From: Arcuatula senhousia
Lineage: Eukaryota; Mollusca; Bivalvia; Mytilida; Mytilidae
Direction of reading: 5' to 3'
Assembly: GCA_963971305.1 (NCBI GenBank)
Contig: OZ020307.1
Location: forward strand, 9,189,501 to 9,253,500
Length of the DNA: 64,000 nucleotides
Made by a program: the position numbers and the translations under genes. A model generated the notes under the pieces. The model was not told the origin of the DNA and did no database searches. It worked only from the letters and a program-made list of their open reading frames with translations. Below are positions 36,369-46,342 of the stretch, piece by piece (positions within the stretch are counted from its first letter, which is position 1; every line of letters starts with the position of its first letter).

Positions 36369-36540
36369 GTATATTTCAATGATTAACCACCTATATTAGG
36401 TTTAGAAACATGGCTTAGCGCAGGACCATAAATAATTGTGATTTTGACCCCCCCTAGTAAATTATATCCCAAGATGGTTAGATGGGGCCTAAGAGGTTTA
36501 ACATTAGTCGATACAATTAATTATTTCTCTAAACCAAAAA

Positions 36541-36982
36541 AATGTCATACAGTGCGGTGCTCAAACCAAATTAGGGAATAAACCCCGATTTATCGAAAAC
36601 TACGGGTTTTTGACAAACGTCGTCTTATCTACATTATTTATATTACCCAGGGGGTATATCGAACACAGAAAATCGACACAAGCATTTGTTAATTTGACAG
36701 AAACACCCGTCGAAAGTACCCCCGTTAAAAATATCAACTCCACTGGCCCGGTTTTCCTTCAATAGCTTTTTTATTCACAAATCAATCATAACTAATAAAT
36801 GATTAGGGGTTGTATTGACAATCTGGGAGCCGAAACGCAATATTTACAAAGTGAACCGTGATATAGTATACTGGCAACAACATAGTTTTTACTCACCGAT
36901 AGCTTAAATTATTGTTTTGGTCCGCCATTTTGACGTTCTCAACCGAAATTATGACCTTCTCAAACGAATTGGGCTTCACCCT
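36541..36982. repeat. Right arm of the 435-bp inverted repeat pair
   Basis: This is the reverse complement of 31549-31990 at about 99% identity. It carries the first exon and presumed promoter of the zinc-finger gene. Its outer edge (CACCCTTGACGTGTGTTTCGT) resumes the repeat F sequence left at 31548. The flanking ACG or GACG on both sides may be a short target duplication. Confidence 0.92.
36897..36928 (-). CDS. C2H2 zinc-finger protein, exon 1 (start codon)
   Basis: The start codon is in a strong context (AAAATGGCGGAC, which also resembles a YY1 site often placed at start codons). Ten codons, Met-Ala-Asp-Gln-Asn-Asn-Asn-Leu-Ser-Tyr, and two bases of an Arg codon end at the donor CG|GTGAGT. 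The next acceptor on this strand, at 35343, supplies exactly one base, giving an uninterrupted frame of 392 codons including the stop. The exon lies wholly within the right inverted arm. Confidence 0.75.
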
Positions 36983-37135
36983 TGACGTGTGTTTCGTATA
37001 ATAAAGTCTCAACTGGCTCTACCCAAAAATTGAAAATACCTTATATAATATGAATATGAAGAGCACGGAACAATAAAACCATAATATGCGGAACTGGAAC
37101 GCAAATTATAACTAAAACAAATATATGCCTTGAGT
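36983..37135 (+). repeat. Dispersed repeat F, right half
   Basis: GACGTGTGTTTCGTATAATAAAG, GGCTCTACCCAAAAATTG and TATGAATATGAAGAGCACGG correspond to the second half of the intact copy at 33.96-34.15 kb. The first half ends at 31548 (AAAGTTCCAGGAAATAAATT, then CTGACGC). Confidence 0.7.
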
Positions 37136-37199
37136 AGAAACACAGGCACTTGCAGCTGCAAAAATATAGATCTATTGACATTTTTGATATGGCGGAGGT

Positions 37200-37640
37200 A
37201 CAAAGTTGTTCCTTGACTCGGGACTAGTTACTAGATGGATAATGCTATAAATACAGCATAGATTCGGCTTTAACTGTAATAGGATGATAAAATTATCATG
37301 AAATGATGATGAGTGTGAAAAGGACAGAAACGTGACAGAGTTTCGACTCCCACTGAAAAATACAATGATAAGCAAGCTCTTGCAATAAGCCTAAATTATA
37401 ATTGTTGGAATTAAAAGGAGCCTCCCAATCTCATAGAAACATAGCGGAAACTGCACCACTGATCTTTAACGCGTGAGGAACGTGGTATTTTCCCAAACCG
37501 GATACCACGCTTTGTTTTGCAGTCAGGATAATTGCTTATAACTACCACGACATGAAAGAATACAGAATCATCCCATTTTACTACCCGGGGTACACATTCC
37601 AATCACTCGGAAGTACAAAGGCACCCGAAACGACTGCCAG
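37200..37640 (-). repeat. Dispersed repeat C copy (reversed)
   Basis: The blocks CATGAAATGATGATGAG, TTTAACGCGTGAGGAACG and TTTGTTTTGCAGTCAGG are in reverse order. The 63-67 codon minus frames are artefacts. Confidence 0.6.
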
Positions 37641-38049
37641 GGTACTCAATTGAGTGTTCTGTAGCAGACTTTTACCAAAGGTGTGTTCTGCAAATAGTTG
37701 AACCAGAAAACATTTAATGTAGGATTCTTGTATTCATAATGATTATAGGCCAGAAAATGGTACTTAACCTGTTTTAGTAGTCTTGACTGGATCCACGGGC
37801 GCATTTCATTTGCACCATTCAGTTTTTTTTATATAGAAGCAGAGATGTACCAAAACATCATTATTCCGAAAAGACAAAGACAAAATTGAGAGACAAAAAA
37901 ATCATCACAACGAAACAAACCACACGAAAAAAAAATACACATAGCAACTAAACCGCATTCAACATTTCAAATAGATAATGTGGTAGGGTACAGCTGCTAA
38001 CTGGAACGTGTGTTATGTTTGACAGTATGGCATCAAGTCTTAATTTGTA

Positions 38050-38200
38050 CTGCAAATAACATTGGAAAATCCAACAATGTATGAGCTGGATTCGAACCCA
38101 TACCTCTGTGGCACCTGTCGCCTAGCTGTCTCCAGTCCGTCGAGAATTCAACACGACCATTGACACCGTTAGAAATAGGTGTAAATCGGTAAATCAGTTT
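38050..38200 (-). repeat. tRNA-derived SINE-like fragment
   Basis: The minus strand holds a B box, GGGTTCGAATCC, about 38100-38089, preceded by GACTGGAGACAGCTAGGCG and an A-box-like TGTCAATGGTCG. No cloverleaf with proper acceptor pairing can be drawn, so this is a repeat rather than a tRNA gene. Confidence 0.45.
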
Positions 38201-38374
38201 AATTCATCGACGGACTTGAAGATACATAAGGCATGGTAGTAAATATGGTATATGTATAATAGAGATAATAGAATGGCATGAATGAATTAATTTTAAGCTG
38301 CTGTGAGTAGTACTATAGTGTCGGACAAATATAAGTATTCTCTCCATTAAGGTGGGACGTTATGTTAAGAATGA

Positions 38375-38600
38375 CGTTACCGATAAAAAACCTGTACACT
38401 CAAACAAAGGCTAAATTTTACGCCCCTAACCATCTCTCTCCATTTCGTTTGTTCTTCAAAATTTACTGTTCCTGTGTTTCTCACCCCATCCATATTTCAT
38501 TTATCATCATCGTCATCATTTCATGTTCATTTTATCATCATTTTCATGTTCATCGCCTTTAAATAACCTATATTGCGTTGAAAGGACGTAGTAAACACAC
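38375..38600 (+). repeat. Tail fragment of dispersed repeat C
   Basis: GGCTAAATTTTACGCCCC, then CATTTCATGTTCATTTTATC and CATGTTCATCGCC, ending in GAAAGGACGTAGTAAACAC. Confidence 0.65.
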
Positions 38601-38931
38601 TCACTCACTCAAACGCAACGTCAGTTTTAGTTCGACAACTATTTTACGTATCTACAGGCAATGTTTACGACACCGTACGTATCTCAAAAACGAAGTCTGT
38701 GACATATTCTTCATTTTACATCAATGCATCGTAAATTTTCATAGGAATATCATGTTAGTTTTTGGTCATAATATGGATATCGACGTGCATGGCTTTGTAA
38801 ATTTTCCGCCAAAATGCATGCATTTCAAAAAGGAGACTTGGGAACCCCATTTTTTATTTCATATTTCAAATTGGATGTTTTTCACTAGGATATGTCTGTA
38901 AATTTTCATTAAAATCTGAATAAAGTCATTT

Positions 38932-39631
38932 ATGGAACGCCAAATTAACATATATTCAATTAATTGTACCTATCTTCAAATAATTGAAGATATCTTCAAT
39001 CATTTGAAGATATCTTCAAATAAATTGAAGATATCTTCAATTCAATTGTACCTATCTTCAAATAGTTAAAGATATCTTCATATCAATTGAACCTAAATGA
39101 ATTATACCTAGGTGCAATTTAATTGCACCTAGGTATAATTCAATTGTACCTATCTTCAATTGAATTGAAGATATCTTTAATTCACTTGAAGATAGGTCTA
39201 ATTCCAACATCTCCATAATTCATTTGGAGATATCTCCAATTCATTTGAAGATATATCAATTCATTTGAAGATATCTTCAATTCAATTACACCTATCTTCA
39301 ATTGAATTATACCTATCTTCAATTCAATTATAGATATAGAGACAATTGAATTGAAGATAGGTTTAATTCGATTGAAGATAGGTTCAATTCAATTGAAGAT
39401 AGGTTTAATTGAATTGAAGATAGGTACAATTGAATTGAAGATAGGTACAATTGAATTGAAGATATCTTTAATTGTGCTGAATTGTACCTAGGTACAATTG
39501 AATTGAAGATAGGTATTTGAATTGAAGTTAGGTATAATTCAATTGAAGATAGGTATAATTCAATTGAACATATCTTCAATTATTTGAAGATAGGTACAAT
39601 TAATTGAATATATGTTAATTTGGTGTTCCAT
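38932..39631. mobile_element. hAT-like MITE filled with GAAGATA satellite (700 bp)
   Basis: The terminal inverted repeats are about 50 bp (ATGGAACGCCAAATTAAC on the left, one mismatch on the right). A perfect 8-bp direct repeat AGTCATTT flanks the element at 38924-38931 and 39632-39639. The interior is a run of about 20-bp units of TTGAATTGAAGATAGGTACAA in both orientations, with EcoRV-like GATATC palindromes. It is non-coding; the 83-codon minus frame is a product of the array. Confidence 0.88.
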
Positions 39632-39659
39632 AGTCATTTGGTATCTTCCCACCTTAAGG

Positions 39660-40530
39660 ATATATATGAATAAAAAATTCTATGAAAGAATTGTGTATTG
39701 TCTTGTCTTCATCACACTGCATGATAATCTTTGACCATCTTTTAAAAGAATGAAATGTAGAAAAAAATATATCCCCTGGAAATAAAAAAAATAAATGTAT
39801 ATTTCACATACCACATTAAATGGAAACAATTATATTAAAATGCTTCTGGCAATTCAAGTACATTTTATAAGAATGATATAAAGAATGTTAAAATATGTTT
39901 AGCCAGCTGTGAACTATGTATTGGGTCAATGTATTTTTACTATCAATGTATTTATAAATCATGATGTACGAAACTGTGTAAGACTTCTCCAGACACTTAA
40001 AACAAGGAAGTAAAAATATTGAAAATATCGATATGGTAAGTTAAATTATTATTTAGAGTATATTAAGGAGTTCTTTCTTATGATTGACCTATAAAGTCCT
40101 ACTAAAGTCTTTAAATTCCTGCACCTATGTGTAGGTGTGTAACTAAATATTATATAAATAAAATGTGTGTACTACTTGGTAAAATATTTTATCCAGTATA
40201 AAACATTTCTCCTTTTTTTAGGGTGACAGACAACAAGTGTAAAACGAAGTACTGACATTTCCTAATTATATACAACCACACAATCGAATCATGACAAAGC
40301 GTATACACCATGTACAGTATTACCTTTCTTATTAATCGGTACACACGTACTAAGAGACCTACCAACAACTCGATACACTAAAATCTTACAATGCTTAATT
40401 AACACTGATTAAAGGTGTTACGATCGTTAACCGAATCTGAAGCCCGATTTTAAGATGGTAAATAAAATGCACATGCTGACTTCCATAAAGAAGAGAAAAA
40501 AAAAACAAAATAGTGTTTTAACGTTTTGGT
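39660..40530. other. No supported gene
   Basis: This is AT-rich sequence without repeat families or exon-like segments that I recognise. Confidence 0.4.
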
Positions 40531-40559
40531 AAATGTCTAGTGAAACATCGTTCAATACC

Positions 40560-41275
40560 ATGATTACTTCATCATCATTTCATGTTAATTTTATCACGTC
40601 GGTTAATTACTTCATCATCATTTCATGTTCATTTACTTCGTCATCATTTCATGTTCATTTTATCACGTCTTTACTTCGTCATCATTTCATTTTCATTTTA
40701 TCACGTCTTCTACTTCATCATCAGTTCATGTTTATTTATCACGTCTTCTACTTCATCATCAGTTCATGTTTATTTAACACGTCTTTTATTTCGTCATCAT
40801 TTCATGTTCATTTTATCACGTCTTATACTTCGTAATCATTTCATGTTCATTTTATCACGTCTTCTACTTCGTCATCATCTCATGTTCATTTTATAACGTC
40901 TTCTACTACGTTATCATTTCATATTCATTACTTCGTCATCATTTCATGTTCATTTTATCACGTCCATTTCATGTTTATTTCATCTAATCTTTTACTTCGT
41001 TATCATTCCAAACATGTTCATTTTATGACGTTTTATACTTCATCATCATTTCATGTTCATTTTATCACGTTTTCTACTTCATCATCATTTCATGTTCATT
41101 TTATCACGTCTTTTACTTCATCATCATTTCATGTTCATTTTATCACGTCGTTTACTTCAACATCATCTCATGCTCATCTCTTTTTGCTTTGTCATCATTT
41201 CAGGTTCGTTTTATCACGCCTATTACTTAATCATCATTTCATGTTCATTTCATCATGTCTTTCATGTTCATCAAA
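40560..41275 (+). repeat. 39-bp tandem array derived from the repeat C tail
   Basis: About 18 units of ACTTCATCATCATTTCATGT plus TCATTTTATCACGTCTTCT are present. The period is 39 bp in the best preserved part (41041-41158); shorter deletion variants occur elsewhere. The unit is the same sequence that ends dispersed repeat C copies. Overlapping plus-strand frames of 87-110 codons arise because 39 is a multiple of three; they are not genes. Confidence 0.9.
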
Positions 41276-41454
41276 TACCCAAATTCAAACTGCTTATGAA
41301 TAAAGCAATATCTTAACTTACTTCAATTACAACCGAGGAGCAACATAACCCTATTCAAAGGAACCATTGTGTCATAGTGGACGCTCAGTCAAGAAAATCA
41401 TATCTACCTATAAATATGACAAGATCTAAAATAACTACACTCTTATCAGTAACG

Positions 41455-41640
41455 AAGAGTCCTGTGCGGGGCCCGGGAGGCGAATAGGCCCACAGTAGAG
41501 CCTAGCTTGTCGTAAGAGGCAGCTAAGGGTATTGGGATTCTGACATCGGGTTAGTGCTCATCCCGCAGAGCGACCAAGTGTGTGCTCTATGTGGCTGAAT
41601 ATGGTGGTCCTCGTCCGCGTACATATGAAACAAACCACTC
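41455..41640 (+). repeat. Dispersed repeat C copy (5' part)
   Basis: GGGGCCCGGGAGGCGAATAGG, GTCGTAAGAGGCAGC and GACCAAGTGTGTGCTC identify it. It ends before the tail. Confidence 0.7.
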
Positions 41641-42291
41641 TTGGGTGGACAAAAAAAAAACTTACAAAATTTGATAATTTAATGACCGAATTACAGTTTT
41701 GCAATTTTATCATGTTTATGGACTTTAGATATACATGTATTTGTTTCACTTTTTTGTAAAAAAAATAAATTTAGTTATAATTCTTCACCCCGGGTTCTTA
41801 ACAAATTGTTTTCAGCTTTTAAAATAACAAGTATTTTTTAAATGTGAGATTAAGATTACATTGTAAAATTGTCAACTCTATAATGTAATGCAACTTCCAT
41901 TTATTTTTATTGTCAGAGATAATCTTTAGAATAACATGGTACTTTTGTTGTATTCTTAAGTGGCAAATTAATTCATAATTAATTGGTAAGATAGATTTCT
42001 TTGATTGGGTAATACTGAATGTGGTCAGTTTGGAGTCAGCGCTTAGACCTGACGCATCCGAATTCGTGAATTTTATTGTTGGAATTTAATATTGGTTATA
42101 TATTGTTTTGTATGTGGAAAGTCTTGTAAAGTGATATTTTAGAAACATTACCTAGCTGAAACGTTCACCGTTACAAAATTCAAAGAAACCTCTCGCACAA
42201 GAAATATACCAGCATCATAAATACATCATGTACATATGTTGGCCATTTTCTGCTACTTGACTGACTGGGGAGTTTAACGTCGTGATCATAC

Positions 42292-42438
42292 CTTCTGCTG
42301 CTTCAAGTGGATCACATCTATGCCATCTATATGCATCCGAGGGGCCTGCGATGAAAGGATAGGGTGACCAGTCATCTTTTGTTATAATCAAAGTACCGTT
42401 GGTACTGACAACTCGGAAGTCAGAATGTGTTCTTTTTA
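42292..42438 (-). CDS. Candidate internal exon of an unidentified gene
   Basis: The minus strand reads 48 codons with strongly coding-like composition: His-Ser-Asp-Phe-Arg-Val-Val, Gly-Thr-Leu-Ile-Ile-Thr, Asp-Asp-Trp-Ser-Pro-Tyr-Pro-Phe, Tyr-Arg-Trp-His-Arg-Cys-Asp-Pro and Glu-Ala-Ala-Glu. It ends at a good donor (GAAG|GTATGA) in phase 1. The proposed acceptor (CCATAG) has a poor pyrimidine tract, and a repeat D remnant lies only 40-95 bp upstream. It may therefore be a truncated or dead exon. I do not recognise the family. Confidence 0.4.
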
Positions 42439-42469
42439 CTATGGAACTTTATATCCAATGGATGAAGAA

Positions 42470-44900
42470 TGTTTGTCACCATATAACATGGTTTAACCCA
42501 CCATTTTTCTTTAAATGACTCAACTAGGCAGCGTACCATATTTCATATCTTGAAAATATTTTAAGGATTTCTTGTAGCATGTCTTTGAGTTGCATAAATT
42601 TGTTTATTTCTGCTGAGTATTCTGTTGCAAATAAATGCGACACATTTTAGTTTCTATTGAATGCTGATTTCAAGGATGGAGATTTCGTTAATCTGGTGTT
42701 TGATAAAACAGTTCCTGTTTTGTAAGGCTTTGTCTTATGTTGCACATTTAATCTATATCTTTTTTTATACTTAATTTTGGAAAGCATTTCCTGTTTTGTG
42801 TATTTGGACAAGGCTGTATATTTATGATATAACCCTTGTGTGCAGTTCATATTATGGTATTGGAGTAAAAAATTAGCTTTATAATTATGTACTCTGGTAA
42901 ATCAATGATTTGTTGCAACAGATACAACTATAAGTGTAATATACTTCTTCAATTCCAAGTTCTATGCAATTCTGTTTTGTTGTTCTTGGTATTTTGGTAA
43001 ATTTAATTGTGTCCCAAATTTGTGGCTAATGAATACATGGTAATTATGCACGATTTCATATGATGAACTTCTTGCATACCAAGTTTTGTTAAATTTTGTT
43101 CAGATGTTTAAGGGTTGTGTTGACTAACTTGACTAACAGATGGGGACAGCCTTATCACCATTTGTACATGTATATCAGGATTTCAGTTTAATGGGTGATT
43201 ATTTACACTATAATTTGCAGATGGAATCCTGGTAGAAAGCACAACATATGATGTACTTTTTAGAAATATCCGTTTACTTGTTCATGAACTATTATCAGGG
43301 TTTTCAACATAAATATTGGGTCAACAGTCCGACAAAACTTTGCTTTTCTAGATTTTTTGGTAACATGCATATCTATATATGGTGTAGTTCTTGCAAACCA
43401 TGTTTTGTTTGTGTTCAGTAGTATAAGTGGAGCTTTAAATTATATGTTTAATTTTCAATATTGTCTAAACCCCTAGATTCTTCTTACCCCAGACATTGTT
43501 AGATAAATTAAGTAATAATTTTCTTCCCCTGTTTGGTATTTTTGGTTTTATTGTGTTATGCTCATCATAATTATATTATGTTTGGCATTTTCAATTTTTT
43601 TAGTAGAGCGCCTCTGATGAGTCTTGGTGCGTCAGGCGGAGCAATATTTATTGTCTGGAACTTAGTCATTTTTATTATAACAAAGTGATGTGTAGGACTG
43701 ATTGATGGACCAGAGACATAAAGCTCTGCAACTTTTTTGTGTGGGAAATAGATTGATATAACAAAACAAGTTATCTTTTATTATTACTTTTGTAGAATAA
43801 CCAACATTTTTACAGACATAATATTCTTATAGCAGCAATTATGTTTGAAAATATGCATTTTCTATTGAACACATACTTGGTATTTTGGACAATATTTAAA
43901 CATTAATACCATTTCAATGGTAGCATGTTTATTATTGTTCAATAATTAGTTAAAGTAATCTTTATAACATTACATAGCAATCATCATATCAATATTACAT
44001 ATTGATTCACTAAAATGCATCAAAAATGTCACCAACATGTTATATGTACAAAGAAAATGGGTACAATGATAAAAATAACCCTATTGGACTTATATGTAAA
44101 TATTATTTAACCCAATGTTTTGTTTTTAATAAACAATTACTAGTGATTTTTTTAAATGATAGGGGGCATAACCTGCCTCTAAATAATCTTAATTGGTCAA
44201 ATGTCATTTCATTGACAAGGTTACATTCATAATTGAAACTTATAACATATATTGAAATACATGTAGACAATCTTTAACATGTCAAATAGTATAATCATTG
44301 CTTATGATATTTGTCAGTCAATCTATTTACATTGGATAACTTGTAATATATATATCTATTGTAAACAGCTAAGGAATAAGATGCTTGTACTATGATGAAT
44401 TGAAAGGATAATTTATAAAATACTTTGTTACAGTGAATTGAGTAAATATGCATGCCACAAAATCTTATTAAATAAAAAAAAACTTATGGAGCATTTACAG
44501 CTTTTAACTTTTGTTAGTCTTTTATCATTTTTTTATAGACTTCATTTAGCAAATAAATTGGAACTATGTGATTTTATTCTTTCTTGCACTTGAGCTGTTA
44601 CACATGGTATGTTACATTGACACTTGCATGTGTTTTCTTTTTCTTTGTGTGTCTAGTCAACCATTATACTTGTATGTCCAATATGGGTCCAGACAAAGCT
44701 TTCTTCATTAATGTTTTGTTCTGCTCTGTATTTGCCTTGATGTTTATGAAGATATGATGTTGTGTGGATCCATCATCAATAGAAAATATATAGAGTAACA
44801 AACAAAAAAAAAGTTCTTATATCACATTTATTTTTTAATATTTCACTTGATATTAAATTCACCACTGAACTCATTCTTTTACACAACATATTAATTCATG
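42470..44900. other. Mostly gene-free AT-rich stretch
   Basis: A reversed repeat D remnant lies at about 42478-42535. A reversed repeat F copy is at 43480-43670 (GTAGAGCGCCTCTGATGAG, GTGCGTCAGGCGGAGC, ATTTATTGTCTGGAACTT). The 67-68 codon frames here have no support. Confidence 0.5.
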
Positions 44901-44939
44901 ATTTTTACTCAATTTCAAGATATTGATAAATGCTGACTG

Positions 44940-45260
44940 TGCATATATGAGACTCCTGGGCATGCATACAAACCAAGATAGTCTGTTCTATAGTTGTTAT
45001 GTCGATTATTTTTTGGTATCAGTCTCAGATAGATTGTTAAAATCAGGCTGCCGTCGCCATGTTGGCCGCTTACGACTTTAGAAGCCATCGCTTCCCTCTG
45101 TCGAGACTCTTGGACATGCATACAAACCGAGATCGTCTGGTTTGAATTCAGTTTCTATAGTTGTTATGTCGATATTTTTTGGTATCAGTCTCAGATAGAT
45201 TGTTAAAATCAGGCTGCCGTCGCCATGTTGGCCGCTTACGACTTTACAAAGCCATCGCTT
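44940..45260 (-). repeat. Tandem duplication of a 155-bp GC-richer block with a YY1-like site
   Basis: Copy 1 (about 44950-45090) and copy 2 (about 45105-45245) share CATGCATACAAACC, TATAGTTGTTATGTCG and TCAGTCTCAGATAGATTG, and then an identical stretch that on the minus strand reads CAACATGGCGACGGCAGCC. The latter resembles a promoter-proximal YY1 motif. An 18-bp segment (TTTGAATTCAGTTTC) is present only in copy 2. Confidence 0.75.
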
Positions 45261-45360
45261 TTTTCTAATCTGGTCCTCTATTTTATTTCTACGAGAGTTA
45301 GCGACGTGACAACGAGTTGTAACAGTTTGCCGCGCTTCTTCCATTTCATCTTTTCTCCGA
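45231..45360 (-). CDS. Weak candidate first exon of a minus-strand gene
   Basis: A frame starting at the Met near 45344 reads Met-Glu-Glu-Ala-Arg-Gln-Thr-Val and continues basic (Asn-Ser-Arg-Arg-Asn-Lys, Arg-Lys-Lys-Arg-Trp) until a possible donor at about 45231-45245 (AAAGTC|GTAAGC). It lies next to the VAMP-like gene on the opposite strand, where a bidirectional promoter would be expected, but there is no family match and no partner exon. The continuing frame crosses the duplicated block. Confidence 0.22.
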
Positions 45361-45399
45361 CGGCTTCCGAGTAAAAATACAATACCAAAACGGGTATAC

Positions 45400-46165
45400 A
45401 ACGGTTAATTTGATTATGCTGTATATCGATATTTCAAGGAGTAACCTCTCATCAGCAGCATTTAATTAAAACATTGGAAGGTCGAAAATCAAAAGTATTG
45501 AATGAAAAGTACTCAAAACCAGCACCGAGGATATCGACCATGTGCCATACAAGGAAAGTTAAACATTTTTGAATTTAACAATCGGGTATTCAATGACAAA
45601 AATATTAGAAATTTATTGGTTAAATCGTGTCAGACAAGTCTGACGACCAGGCTTGTGATTACCCTCGGGGACCTCTGGTCCCTTCGAATGCCTACATCAA
45701 TCAAATAAATTTGCAAACCTCTTCTTAGACTTTGCATTGTAGCACTTTCTTCGTGAAAAAATAGAGTTTGTTTTATATATATTTCTTGTTCATTATGAAA
45801 GTGAGCGGGTCGACTCGTATTTATAAAAGAAATCTCAGACCCCGAAATAAGATTTATGTTGGGTAAACCCGTTACAGGTTTTTCGTGATATCCGGGATAT
45901 TTGCCCGCTCCATTCAGTCATACTAGCAGTGCAGAAAACCCGTTCGCGTTTGTTAGATACTAGTAACCGCTAATCATCTCGATCCGCGTAGTATACGTTA
46001 TTTTTCATCTTCACCTGGTTTAATAGGAACAAACCTCGACCATATAGTCTACACGTGATAGTCTATTATTGATTTTGTGAAGTGAACTCTTTTTAAATAT
46101 CCGAGTCTCTATTACTAGTAAATTGTTGTTAAGATTTTACTGTAAATGTCACATTGTATTTTCAG
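45400..46165 (+). promoter_or_regulatory. Presumed promoter, 5' UTR and first intron of the VAMP-like gene
   Basis: CpG is more frequent here than in surrounding sequence (for example TACCCTCGGGG, GAGCGGGTCGACTCG, AACCCGTTCGCG and GATCCGCG). The start codon is not in the SNARE exon. One possible first coding exon is ATGAAA|GTGAGC at 45795-45800: it is in phase 0 and would give Met-Lys before the SNARE exon. Very short first coding exons are common in VAMP genes. This is a suggestion only; other starts further upstream are possible. Confidence 0.35.
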
Positions 46166-46342
46166 GGTAAGAAGAAGAGACCAAACGATGATGGCGACGC
46201 TTCAGAGATCATGCTCCAAACGCTGGAGAACCAAGTGTCAGAAACCAAAGATATCATGAGAGACAATATAGAAAAGATGCATGAACGTCATGGTAAACTG
46301 GATGATTTGGAACAGAGGGCTGATGTACTGTCTAACCAAACG
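46166..46342 (+). CDS. R-SNARE (VAMP/synaptobrevin-like), SNARE-motif exon
   Basis: This 59-codon exon is in phase 0 at both ends (acceptor TGTATTTTCAG, donor AACG|GTAATA). After a basic start, Gly-Lys-Lys-Lys-Arg-Pro, and an acidic linker comes the amphipathic SNARE helix from about residue 15. It includes Glu-Asn-Gln-Val, Asp-Ile-Met-Arg-Asp-Asn-Ile-Glu-Lys-Met, His-Glu-Arg-His-Gly-Lys-Leu and Leu-Glu-Gln-Arg-Ala-Asp-Val-Leu. The Arg of His-Glu-Arg (exon residue 41) aligns with the zero-layer arginine that defines R-SNAREs (VAMP2 Arg56). VAMPs form the four-helix fusion complex with Qa/Qb/Qc SNAREs on target membranes. The C-terminal end of the helix and the membrane anchor come from one of two downstream exons. 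The N-terminus is short, without a longin domain, so it belongs with brevins (VAMP1/2/3/4/5/8 type). Confidence 0.93.

Noticed and set aside
40533..41316. Overlapping plus-strand frames of 87-110 codons, histidine- and phenylalanine-rich
   Set aside because: They come from the 39-bp tandem array derived from the repeat C tail and have no unique coding part.
45078..45401. 107-codon minus frame read as one protein
   Set aside because: Its second half runs through a duplicated non-coding block and repeats part of another frame at 44915-45121. Only the first 35 codons remain as a weak exon candidate.
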